A stretch of DNA of 34,438 nucleotides from Flavobacteriaceae bacterium (GTDB taxonomy: Bacteria; Bacteroidota; Bacteroidia; Flavobacteriales; Flavobacteriaceae): contig JAOZLL010000018.1 of NCBI GenBank assembly GCA_029934835.1, forward strand, positions 1-34,438, written 5' to 3'. Within the stretch, counting starts at the first letter, position 1; the number at the start of each line of letters is the position of its first letter. Of this stretch, positions 23,442-31,773 are shown piece by piece. Under the pieces are notes generated by a model. That model had not been told where the DNA came from. It was given only the letters and a program-made list of their open reading frames with translations, and searched no databases. Position numbers and translations under genes: made by a program.

Positions 23442-24287
23442 ATGTTTAGATTTCAACCTGAACATATTAATACGTTTTGGGAAATATTGGGTTTTTCCAT
23501 AATAATTGTGTTTTTAACATGGTTATTATCGCGTCTTATACGTTTTATACTTCATAAAATTATTGTACGTAAACATCTAGAATCCAGTAAGACAGCTTTG
23601 TTATTTATGCGAAGTACCGTAAAAATGGTATTAGGTATTTTAGCACTAATCTATATTATTTATACGATTCCAGTATTACGACAAAAAGCACTAATTATTT
23701 TATCAAGTGCTGGAGTTTTTGCTGCGATAATAGGTTTTGCAGCACAATCAGCCATTGCCAATTTAGTTTCAGGTGTTTTTATTGTAATATTTAAACCCTT
23801 TAGAGCTGGAGATTATATTAAATTAGATCATGAGCGTTTGGGAATTGTTGAGGATATCACTTTACGCCATACTATTATCAATAATTTTGAGAATAAACGT
23901 TTGATTATACCCAATTCGATAATAAGTAAGGAATCTATACTAAATCATACTATTGAGGATTCGCAAGTTTTGTCTTTTAATAACTTTATTTTAGGTATGT
24001 ATGCCGATATTGATTTGGCTCGTAAAATCATCACAGAAGAAGCTGCAAGACTCCCAAATATTATCGATAAAAGAACTCCAGAAGCTCTTGCTAAAGGTGC
24101 TCCTTTAATTAATGTACGAGTTGTAAACACCAAAGAATCAGTGATACATATGCGTGCTTATGTATGGATTGATGGACCTGAAAAAGAATTTAACAACAAA
24201 TGTATTCTTAGAGAAAACGTACACAAACGCTTTATCCAAGAAGGTGTTAATTTACCAATTCCTTTACGTAAGATTATTAAAAGCTAA
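23442..24287 (+). CDS. MscS-family mechanosensitive channel
   Basis: A 281-residue small-conductance mechanosensitive channel. Three membrane helices are seen at about residues 12-32, 55-75 and 80-108. The third, pore-lining helix has the family's Gly/Ala pattern (AGVFAAIIGFAAQSAIANLV) and leads into FKPFRAGDYIKLDHERLGIV, the start of the beta domain. The remaining 150 residues form the cytoplasmic vestibule (IIPNSIISKESILNHTIED). It is the simple MscS type without periplasmic or nucleotide-binding additions. It lies 24 bp after the Lrp/AsnC gene, and its stop is one base from the stop of the convergent PLD gene. Confidence 0.93.
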   Translation: MFRFQPEHINTFWEILGFSIIIVFLTWLLSRLIRFILHKIIVRKHLESSKTALLFMRSTVKMVLGILALIYIIYTIPVLRQKALIILSSAGVFAAIIGFAAQSAIANLVSGVFIVIFKPFRAGDYIKLDHERLGIVEDITLRHTIINNFENKRLIIPNSIISKESILNHTIEDSQVLSFNNFILGMYADIDLARKIITEEAARLPNIIDKRTPEALAKGAPLINVRVVNTKESVIHMRAYVWIDGPEKEFNNKCILRENVHKRFIQEGVNLPIPLRKIIKS

Positions 24288-24288
24288 T

Positions 24289-25995
24289 TTATTTTCCCGA
24301 AAACACAATTCTATCTTGATATTTATGGCTTGATGATGTATTATCAAAAGCTGTTTTACTCCATTTTTTATCACTCTTTAAATGAACATCCATTTTATGG
24401 AATGCTAAAGGTTCCAATCCATCCAGTTTACGTTGTTTGTTCTCTTTTTTAATCTTTTTATTTCCTTTATTGAATCTATCAATATAATATCTTGATTTAT
24501 AATGATCATACATTCGCATAAACTCCGTTGCAATAATTGCTGCTAAACGCTTATTACCAACAATTAAGAGTGCATTTTCATCATTATCACTACAAGATGC
24601 TTTAGAAAAATTGGCAGAACCAATAAATACTTTTGGATTATCACTCCAAGGATCTATCACAATGGTTTTTGCATGAATCTTGTGTGCACCAAAGGCTTTA
24701 GCATCCCAAGTTTTACCCATATAGGTTTTAAGTCTATATGGTGTAAAAAACCGAGTGTTTTTACGATGTAATTTGCTAATCTTTTTTTTAGCAGTAGAAT
24801 TGACCAGGCCATATTCAACAATACTATCTGAGTTTTCACTTAAAGCTTGCAGCATGGTTTTATCAAGTCCAAACGGAGCGCTAATCATCACTATAGCTTT
24901 TGCAGAACTTATTAATTTGCAAGCTGTTTCTAAAATATCTTTTTTCTTGATAGGAGAGAAGAACGTCTTTTCAGCAAATGGATCAACTTGTGAATTTGCT
25001 CTATCCATAATAGCAAGATTCGTAATTTTACTATCCTTTTTACTTGGATTAGTACTCATTCCTTGAAAGAAATCCTCATAATATTGTACCACATTTTTAT
25101 CTCTTATCAGTAAAGCCGTATTGCTTTGAAAATTAAAGGCATTTTCAGAGAAATTGGCAGAACCTGTCCAAACCACTTCTGGTTTTCCATTTATTAAACG
25201 AATTACAATTTTATTATGACTAATATTTACCGTAGTTCGTTTAACCCGATGTTGGGTGAGTCCAAATTCGTGTAAAACACTTTCGCTTTTTTCTGTAGAA
25301 TGCTTTCCTTTTTTGGCATCATGAACGATAAGAACAGCCACATTTCGATCTACGGCATCTTTAAAAGCTTGAGCGACTTCATGATCAAAAAATTCATAAA
25401 TAGCTACATGTAGTGCCTCTCCAGATTTGGTGTCATTAATAAAGTGGAGTAAAGATTCTTTTAAACCACGCGATAACCAACGATAGGCAGATGGCCCAAT
25501 TTCTTTTGGACTTAGGTTTTTAAAACGATATAAATAAGCTGCAGCAGCTGTCACACCACGATTTACATAAACGCCAAGATCATTCATATCCTCAGTAGAT
25601 GGACAGACTTCAAAACGTAGTGGTGTTTCTTCACGAGTTAGATTTTTGGGAGTTCCACGCATTGGAAAGACTTCATAAATATAAACTCTAGATGATTTTA
25701 AGGAATAATCATTCCATCTAAAGCGTTGAAAAGGTGCTTCTAATGAACTGACATCACCCATCTGACCTTCATCTGTTTCAGCAAATCTTTTATAACCACC
25801 AAGCCATCTAAGTCGTAGAATCTCATTGGTTTCTGGATCTAATTCGGTACGTTTAATGGCAAATCCGTGTAAGCCATTGCGTAGGGCTGGATCATCCATA
25901 GTCCATCCAATAATAACAGAATAGGTACCAACTAAGGCAGTTCCACTATAAGAACCGCTTTTTGAATGAACAACTGGTTTATAGGTGATTTTCAT
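24289..25995 (-). CDS. Phospholipase D-like (PLDc) protein with degenerate first HKD motif
   Basis: A 568-residue protein with two PLD-type half-sites. The first is SHNKIVIRLINGK with GSANFS (His260, Lys262, but Leu267 where the conserved Asp should be). The second is KIHAKTIVIDPW with GSANFS (His441, Lys443, Asp448, complete). Residues 1-135 are a beta-rich N-terminal module of fibronectin-like appearance (YSVIIGWTMDDPALRNGLHG, RVYIYEVFPMRGTPK) not needed for PLD activity. There is no signal peptide. PLD-family enzymes act on phosphodiesters such as phospholipids or nucleic acids; the class here is uncertain. The C-terminal 65 residues are very basic (NKGNKKIKKENKQRKLDG), which would suit an anionic substrate. 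The gene is transcribed alone, convergent with mscS. Confidence 0.85.
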   Translation of the reverse strand: MKITYKPVVHSKSGSYSGTALVGTYSVIIGWTMDDPALRNGLHGFAIKRTELDPETNEILRLRWLGGYKRFAETDEGQMGDVSSLEAPFQRFRWNDYSLKSSRVYIYEVFPMRGTPKNLTREETPLRFEVCPSTEDMNDLGVYVNRGVTAAAAYLYRFKNLSPKEIGPSAYRWLSRGLKESLLHFINDTKSGEALHVAIYEFFDHEVAQAFKDAVDRNVAVLIVHDAKKGKHSTEKSESVLHEFGLTQHRVKRTTVNISHNKIVIRLINGKPEVVWTGSANFSENAFNFQSNTALLIRDKNVVQYYEDFFQGMSTNPSKKDSKITNLAIMDRANSQVDPFAEKTFFSPIKKKDILETACKLISSAKAIVMISAPFGLDKTMLQALSENSDSIVEYGLVNSTAKKKISKLHRKNTRFFTPYRLKTYMGKTWDAKAFGAHKIHAKTIVIDPWSDNPKVFIGSANFSKASCSDNDENALLIVGNKRLAAIIATEFMRMYDHYKSRYYIDRFNKGNKKIKKENKQRKLDGLEPLAFHKMDVHLKSDKKWSKTAFDNTSSSHKYQDRIVFSGK

Positions 25996-26111
25996 AAGAT
26001 TTCTTTTAAGTTAATTTTTTTGAATGCTCTAAGGTAAAACAATATCTTCAAAAAGTAATCACCTATAAATAAGAAAGGGGAAAAATACTTTTTAATATTG
26101 AGGGAAAAGTC

Positions 26112-26230
26112 TGTTTTGCCAGAAGGGGAGAAGTGAGGTGCAAAATGGGTTAATTGTTAAAAATAAGCATTAATTAGAGTATTTTGGTTAACTTGGGTGA
26201 ACTCCGGTGCATTATCTATGGAGTATCTAG
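26112..26230 (+). repeat. Noncoding repeat, copy A
   Basis: The core at 26112-26147 (36 bp, beginning TGTTTTGCCAGAAGGGGAG and ending GTGCAAAATG) differs by one base from copy B at 31463-31498. A second block, GAACTCCGGTGCATTATCTA (from about 26199) to GTATCTA, is about 80% like 31578-31609. TTTTGC at the start and GCAAAA near the end of the core can pair. Confidence 0.85.
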
Positions 26231-26289
26231 GGTGTAAGGGTGAGAGATTTATTATATTTTTCCTGTTTAAATGCTTTTTAGTGAACTCC

Positions 26290-26357
26290 TTTAAGGTTTA
26301 ACAAATATTTTTACTTTATCATGAAATATGACTTAAAAACTTGTGTTAAACCTTAAA
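26290..26357. repeat. 14-bp perfect inverted repeat
   Basis: TTTAAGGTTTAACA (26290-26303) and TGTTAAACCTTAAA (26344-26357) are exact reverse complements separated by 40 nt. It lies downstream of the FG-GAP pair's transcription end and could be a long-loop stem-loop or a protein-binding pair. No T run follows on either strand beyond short A/T stretches. Confidence 0.6.
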
Positions 26358-26542
26358 AAATTACAGAAAATCTTTCCAAATTACTAACGTAAAAAAATAC
26401 ACAGTTACTTAAACAGTTACTAATATGACGCCATATAGTTTAGGATATGCTGAAAAAAGTACTACAAAGATGAATTTTTATAAGTAATGAATTTGTAATC
26501 TTTAAACGTGAGTTGGAACCTAAATTATACTATATTTTTGAT

Positions 26543-28846
26543 TTACCTACTGATAAAATAAGCTTGATCTTTTCCTAAAGCTCCTATAATTGCGTAATTT
26601 CCATAAATAGAAACAGATATTCCAAACAGATCATCTGCTGCACCGTCAGATGCTGTAACTTTGGTTTCCAGAGAAGGTGAACTATATGGAGCTCTATATA
26701 TAAAAGCCGAACCTTGATCGTTATTTGAACCAATATCATCTAAAAACTCTCCAACAATACTATAATTACCATGAATTGCTACTGAATATCCAAAATAATC
26801 GTTAGTTTCCCCATAGGTATCCGTAATTTTACTGATACCTCCCCACAAATTGTTTACAATTCTGTTATAATAATAAGCAGCTCCTTGATCGGTATTTGAA
26901 TCTGTATCATCTTCATAAGCTCCAACAATAGCATAACTTTCCCAAATAGAAACAGTTTGGCCAAATTTATCATCTGCTTCTCCATCAGAAGCTGTAATTA
27001 GATACTCATCTCCCCAACTCGTGCCATTATCGTAGTATATATAAGCAGCTCCTTGATTAGAATTGACACCTGGTGATCCTATAATCGTATAACTATCCCA
27101 AATAGATACTGCATTGCCGAAATAATTATCTGTAGCTCCATCAGATGCTGTAATTTTAAGTTGTTGATTCCAAGTAGTTCCTGTTCTATTAAAAACATAA
27201 GCAGCTCCTTGATTAGTATTACCTCCAATATCAGCACTATAAGCCCCTATAACAGCATTAGAACCATAAACTGATACAGACTTCCCAAATTGATCATTTT
27301 CAGCTCCATCAGAAGCTGTAATTATAGTTTGTTGACTCCAAGTAGTTCCATCAGTATAAAAAACATAGGCAGCACCTTGGTTAGTATTTCCTCCAACATC
27401 AGCGTAAACTGCACCTATTATAGCATAGGCAGTATCATCAGTGGTACTACTCCAAACAGAGACAGAATAGCCAAAAAAATCATTAGTTGCACCATTAGAA
27501 GCTGTAATCTTGCTTACTTGGCTCCAAGTGTCTCCATCATTTTTAAAAATATAAGCAGCTCCTTGGAAAGAGATTCCACTAATATCAGCAAAGGGAGCCC
27601 CAATAATTGCATAATCTCCTGAAATAGAGACAGAATAGCCAAAATAATCACCTGCTACAGTGTCATCCCCAGAGACTATTTGATTTTCCTCTGCCTGAGG
27701 AATTGTATTTCCCCAAACACTATTAAGTCTTGTGAGTGACAACCACTCCGCACCATCAAAGCCTTCAAAATCATAACCAGTCCATCTAATGGTTCCACTA
27801 TTTGTATTAGAAGTACTTCCTACTTTTAAAGCTCCGGCTACTTCTAATTTTTCAACAGGATTTTGCACACCAATTCCAACATTGCTAGAGCTTAAACCCA
27901 TATCTGTTGCAAAAATCACATTACCAATATTGAGTTGATTATCGGCAGTAGCACTCGGTGCTTCAATATCATTACCAATAATAATATTATTAGAGCCTTC
28001 GGTAATATTATTCCCTGCCATGTAACCCATAGCAATATTAAATTGTCCTGTGGTATTGTGTTCAAGAGCTAGAGCTCCAACAGCTGTATTACCAGTTCCT
28101 GTGTTATCATGGAGCGCATTGTAGCCATAAGCTACATTAGAACTTCCGGTAAGGTTACTATAAAGTGCATTGGCACCACTCGCTGTATTATTATTTCCTT
28201 GTAGATTACTATAAAGAGCATAGGTTCCTATTGCGGTATTATTATTTCCGTATTGGTTTTGGTGTAAGGCATAAGCGCCAGTTGCCGTGTTACTATCTCC
28301 ATGGTTATTAGAAAAACCAGCTTTGTAGCCTACGAATGTATTTTGGGTAGAACTACCATCATATGCTGCACCAGCCCCTTCACCAATATATACAGATTCA
28401 CCATTATTGAGTGTTTCTATTTGTCCTTTACCTGTAATTCTAGTTTGAATGACATTGTTAACTCTAAACTCTAAATTTCTAGCATCAGTTGTCCCTATAA
28501 AATCGATACCATTGGTTGTATCAGCATTTCCCGATAGTTTCCAGTAGTCTTCACCTGTATCCATTTTTTTCCATGTGGTAATAGTATTATCCCAATAATA
28601 GAAACCTACAGGAAAACTGGGAATTGCCGTAGTTAAAAATACGATCATTCCATTTTGAGCTGCTGTTGGATCACTTGTTGGAAATGCATCAACTCTAGGG
28701 ACAAGAATACCATCGGTATTGCTTGGTGTAGCTTGTGAACTAGCTTTAATGTCAAACAAAGCCTCAGGTGTTGTAGTACCAATACCCACTTGTGCGTAGG
28801 AAAAACTAGAAATAATAAGTAGTAATAATAAAAATAATTTTCTCAT
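26543..28846 (-). CDS. Secreted head-repeat plus FG-GAP propeller protein, paralogue 1
   Basis: A 767-residue exported protein. Signal peptide 1-19 (ISSFSYAQ), then VGIGTTTPEALFDIKA, the opening typical of Bacteroidota fibre-like proteins. About 155-300 is a series of YadA-head-like repeats (NTAIGTYALYSN, NTASGANALYSN, NTAVGALALEHN). A linker follows (IRWTGYDFEGFDGAEWLSLT). Residues about 391-767 form seven FG-GAP units of 52-62 residues, each with DxFGxxVSI, xxAIIGA and NQGAAYVF. The seventh is short and ends at the stop with QAYFISR, so the first and last units may close one propeller. No T9SS C-terminal domain, S74 chaperone or anchor is seen. A surface or secreted adhesive or structural role is inferred. 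It lies 42 bp behind paralogue 2, on one probable transcript. Confidence 0.85.
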   Translation of the reverse strand: MRKLFLLLLLIISSFSYAQVGIGTTTPEALFDIKASSQATPSNTDGILVPRVDAFPTSDPTAAQNGMIVFLTTAIPSFPVGFYYWDNTITTWKKMDTGEDYWKLSGNADTTNGIDFIGTTDARNLEFRVNNVIQTRITGKGQIETLNNGESVYIGEGAGAAYDGSSTQNTFVGYKAGFSNNHGDSNTATGAYALHQNQYGNNNTAIGTYALYSNLQGNNNTASGANALYSNLTGSSNVAYGYNALHDNTGTGNTAVGALALEHNTTGQFNIAMGYMAGNNITEGSNNIIIGNDIEAPSATADNQLNIGNVIFATDMGLSSSNVGIGVQNPVEKLEVAGALKVGSTSNTNSGTIRWTGYDFEGFDGAEWLSLTRLNSVWGNTIPQAEENQIVSGDDTVAGDYFGYSVSISGDYAIIGAPFADISGISFQGAAYIFKNDGDTWSQVSKITASNGATNDFFGYSVSVWSSTTDDTAYAIIGAVYADVGGNTNQGAAYVFYTDGTTWSQQTIITASDGAENDQFGKSVSVYGSNAVIGAYSADIGGNTNQGAAYVFNRTGTTWNQQLKITASDGATDNYFGNAVSIWDSYTIIGSPGVNSNQGAAYIYYDNGTSWGDEYLITASDGEADDKFGQTVSIWESYAIVGAYEDDTDSNTDQGAAYYYNRIVNNLWGGISKITDTYGETNDYFGYSVAIHGNYSIVGEFLDDIGSNNDQGSAFIYRAPYSSPSLETKVTASDGAADDLFGISVSIYGNYAIIGALGKDQAYFISR

Positions 28847-28888
28847 AATAATCTAATCGATTTTCTGTAATCCAAAATAATAATTCAT

Positions 28889-31207
28889 TTACTTATTGAT
28901 AAAATAGGCTTTTTCATTTCCATAAGCACCAATGATGGCATAATCCCCATAAATTGATACCGAATATCCAAAATAGGCATCAGCTATACCATCAAAGGCA
29001 GTAAGTTTAGTTTTTTCTCCCCACTGCGTATCATATTTCTTGAAAATATAAGCAGCCCCTTGATCAGAATTTGTACCAATATCATCGCGATATGCCCCTA
29101 CAATTACATAATTATTGTAAATAGACACCGACATTCCAAAATTATCATATTCCATACCATCTGAAGCGGTAATTTGCTCCTCTTGACTCCAAGTAATTCC
29201 TTCTCTCTTAAAAATATAAGAAGATCCTTGGTCTGTATTGCTTCCAACATCGTCTTTAGGAGCTCCAATAATAGCATATGTATCGTGTATTGAGACAGAA
29301 TCAGCAAAATAATCTAATGCTGCACCATCTGAAGCTAAAAGTTTAGCTTCTTGATTCCAATAAGTTCCCGATCTTTTAAAGACATAAGCAGAACCTTGAT
29401 TTGTATTTGCCACAATATCATCTTGAAAGGCTCCTACAATGGTATAATCACCAGAAATAGCTACAGAATGCCCAAATTGATCACCTTCTGCTCCATCTGA
29501 AGCTATAAGTTTAGATTCCTGATTCCAAGAAGTTCCCGTTCTTTTAAAGACATAAGCTGAACCTTGATAAGTGTTTCCATTTATTCTATCAAGATATGCC
29601 CCTATAAGAGCATACTCACCATCAATAGAAACAGAAATACCAAATCGATCGTTTGAACTTGGGTCATCAGCTAAAATCTTGGCTTCTTCGTTCCAAGCAG
29701 TTCCATCTCTTTTAAAAATATAAGCGGAACCTTGGTTAGATGCACTAACATCATCTAGATAAGCTCCAATAATGACATAATCACCAGAAATAGCTACAGC
29801 ATGTCCAAAATAATCACTTGCTGCTCCATCAGAAGCTGTAATCTTGGTTTCCTCAGTCCAAGTAGACCCTGTTCTTTTAAAAATATAAGCAGAACCTTGG
29901 TTCGTATTTCCTCCAATATCATCACTGAATGCACCAATAATAGCATAATCCCCACAAATAGCTACAGCGTAACCAAAATAATCACCTGATACTCCATCTG
30001 ATGCCGTTATTACTTGATTTTCTTCAGCGCCTCCATTAACTTCATTATTCCAAAAACTATTCTTTTTTGTGAGTGACAACCAGCTAGTTCCATCATATCC
30101 TTCAAAATCAGTTCCTGACCATCTGATGGTACCGGCTTGTGTGTTTGTGGTAGATCCTAATTTTATAGCACCGTCAACGTCTAATTTTTCTTTTGGATTC
30201 ATGATAGAGACACCGATATTTCCCCGTGAAAATGGGTATCCCACTTCTGCTAAGTCATATCCAAAAATTGTATGACCAATGGTCAAATAATTATTTCTGT
30301 TATAAGGAACAATATTATTTCCTACTGCAATAATGTTTGTATTAAAACTTACTGAAACAGGAGGTCTTATGTCACCTAAGAAAATTGTGTAGTCCTGTAT
30401 AGCAGCAGCGAAATTGCCACCACGATAGCCTACACCTGTATTGTAGTTAGCATGGCTATAATAAAAAACTCTATTGCCAAATGCAGTATTGTAATTTGCT
30501 CCATTGGTATCCCTATTATCATAAATAGCCTCGTAACCAATTGCTGTATTGTAACTCCCTGAATTGGTGTTAAGAGCGTTATAACCACTAGCTGTGTTAA
30601 ATTCATGCTGGTTATTATAAAGTGTTTTATAACCATTTGCCGTATTATTACTATAATGAGTATTGTTTTCCCCAGCATAATAACCAACAAAGGTATTTTT
30701 ACTCGCACTAAAATTATCATTTTGAGCTCCTGCACGTTCTCCAATAAAGACCGATTGTCCTGTATTTAATGTTTCGATCTGTCCTTTTTGTGTAATTCTT
30801 GTATGAATAGTGTTGTTGATTCTAATGTCTAAATCTTGAGCATCTGTAGTACCAATAAAGTCAGTCCCTTCAGTTGTTCCAGAGTTACCTGATTGTTCCC
30901 AGTATTTAACATTACCAGTATCTACTTTTTTCCAAAGTGCATAAGTATCATTCCAATAATAAAACCCTACTGGATGGTCTGTTACAGCTGTTGTTAAGAA
31001 TACAAGCATTCCATTTTGGGATACTGTTGGATTAGTGGTTGGAAAATTGTCGATTCTTGGAATTAATATACCATCTGTATTTTCAGGTGCTACCGAATTG
31101 GTTGCTCTAATATCTAGTGTTGCATCGGGAGAATTTGTACCCACACCTATTTGAGCTTGAGATAGGGTAGTAGAAATAACTAAAATAATAATAATAATTT
31201 TCCTCAC
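28889..31207 (-). CDS. Secreted head-repeat plus FG-GAP propeller protein, paralogue 2
   Basis: A 772-residue close relative of the next gene, with the same order: signal peptide (STTLSQAQ), IGVGTNSPDATLDIRA, YadA-head-like repeats (NTANGYKTLYNN, NTASGYNALNTN, NTAIGYEAIYDN) that are fewer and less regular, the linker IRWSGTDFEGYDGTSWLSLT, and seven FG-GAP units from about residue 402 ending KAYFINK. Units here are more uniform (55-57 residues, NQGSAYIFKRTG), suggesting more recent internal homogenisation than in paralogue 1. It is the first gene of the pair and is preceded by a 566-bp gap. The DxD/DxN loops in some units (SDDIGGNTNQG) could bind calcium as in other FG-GAP proteins. Substrate or partner is unknown. 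Confidence 0.85.
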   Translation of the reverse strand: MRKIIIIILVISTTLSQAQIGVGTNSPDATLDIRATNSVAPENTDGILIPRIDNFPTTNPTVSQNGMLVFLTTAVTDHPVGFYYWNDTYALWKKVDTGNVKYWEQSGNSGTTEGTDFIGTTDAQDLDIRINNTIHTRITQKGQIETLNTGQSVFIGERAGAQNDNFSASKNTFVGYYAGENNTHYSNNTANGYKTLYNNQHEFNTASGYNALNTNSGSYNTAIGYEAIYDNRDTNGANYNTAFGNRVFYYSHANYNTGVGYRGGNFAAAIQDYTIFLGDIRPPVSVSFNTNIIAVGNNIVPYNRNNYLTIGHTIFGYDLAEVGYPFSRGNIGVSIMNPKEKLDVDGAIKLGSTTNTQAGTIRWSGTDFEGYDGTSWLSLTKKNSFWNNEVNGGAEENQVITASDGVSGDYFGYAVAICGDYAIIGAFSDDIGGNTNQGSAYIFKRTGSTWTEETKITASDGAASDYFGHAVAISGDYVIIGAYLDDVSASNQGSAYIFKRDGTAWNEEAKILADDPSSNDRFGISVSIDGEYALIGAYLDRINGNTYQGSAYVFKRTGTSWNQESKLIASDGAEGDQFGHSVAISGDYTIVGAFQDDIVANTNQGSAYVFKRSGTYWNQEAKLLASDGAALDYFADSVSIHDTYAIIGAPKDDVGSNTDQGSSYIFKREGITWSQEEQITASDGMEYDNFGMSVSIYNNYVIVGAYRDDIGTNSDQGAAYIFKKYDTQWGEKTKLTAFDGIADAYFGYSVSIYGDYAIIGAYGNEKAYFINK

Positions 31208-31773
31208 AATTTAGATAATAAAAGATTGCCTATTATTACTACTGAAATAGGTTGACTTAGATGTGTAAATATAGAAATTATATTTAACTTTACTTTATAA
31301 TCTTAGGCCGAACTCAGGTTTATACTCTTTTGTATTGCGTACTAATATTACTTGATAATAACTACGTTATGTTATTTTTCTTTACTCTAAATAAGCAATT
31401 CTACTTATTATTTCTAATAAAAGTTTATAAGATAAATTTCTTAAAAAAGGTAATGGAACACTTGTTTTACCAGAAGGGGAGAAGTGAGGTGCAAAATGTG
31501 TGTGGGATGGGTTATTACTATTCCATCTATTATATTAAAAACACTAATGATTAATTAACTTTGGTTGTTAGTTTTGATAAACTCGGGTGTATTATCTTCG
31601 ATGTATCTATGAAAAATAAGTTGATTTAAATAACTGTTATTACTAATTTAATTAGTAAATTTATGGGGTTTTCTATCATATTTAATGAATAGACTATACT
31701 TATAGGGGTGAATAAGCATTAATTTAGTATCACATATTTTAAATAAATTATTCAACATTAAATAGTAAGCATT
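31208..31773. other. 566-bp divergent intergenic region
   Basis: This gap must hold the promoters of the FG-GAP pair (minus) and of the 661-residue protein gene (plus). I could find no exact TAnnTTTG box; the best on the minus side is TATATTTA (near 31273-31266). It contains repeat copy B, a near-palindrome TTACTAA-TTTAA-TTAGTAA (31640-31658), and AATAAGCATTAATT (31711-31724), which also occurs at 26162-26175. A 74-codon ORF inside it is considered spurious. Confidence 0.55.
31391..31609 (+). repeat. Noncoding repeat, copy B
   Basis: The core at 31463-31498 matches copy A with one difference. Upstream, 31391-31460 resembles the flank of copy C at the window end (AAAGTTTAT, then AATTTC.TTAAA, then TAATGGAAC). 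Downstream, AAACTCGGGTGTATTATCTT (from about 31579) matches copy A's second block. Copy B thus links A and C. Confidence 0.8.

Larger units (their letters stand above)
25996..26542. other. 547-bp gene-free region between PLD and FG-GAP genes
   Basis: It contains no credible ORF. It holds the upstream region of the PLD gene (minus strand), noncoding repeat copy A (26112-26230), a 14-bp perfect inverted repeat (26290-26357) and a direct repeat ACAGTTACT (about 26401-26425). Both flanking genes are on the minus strand, so the FG-GAP transcript ends into this region. Confidence 0.6.

Noticed and set aside
26112-26147. Repeat core as an integron attC site
   Set aside because: The TTTTGC/GCAAAA ends pair, but no attC core site (GTTRRRY), no integrase gene and no array of cassettes with uniform orientation were seen.
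26600-31100. Regular spaced repeats that could suggest a CRISPR array
   Set aside because: The period is about 155-185 bp, the repeats are diverged and in frame, and they encode FG-GAP and head-repeat units. No cas gene is present.
31330-31554. 74-codon plus-strand ORF between the FG-GAP pair and the secreted-protein gene
   Set aside because: It runs across noncoding repeat copy B, has low-complexity Phe/Leu/Tyr composition and no family resemblance. The repeat itself is the better explanation of conservation there.
31640-31658. Palindrome TTACTAA-TTTAA-TTAGTAA as an operator
   Set aside because: It is a single A/T-only-dominated occurrence in a very AT-rich gap with no second copy and no neighbouring regulator; chance is likely.
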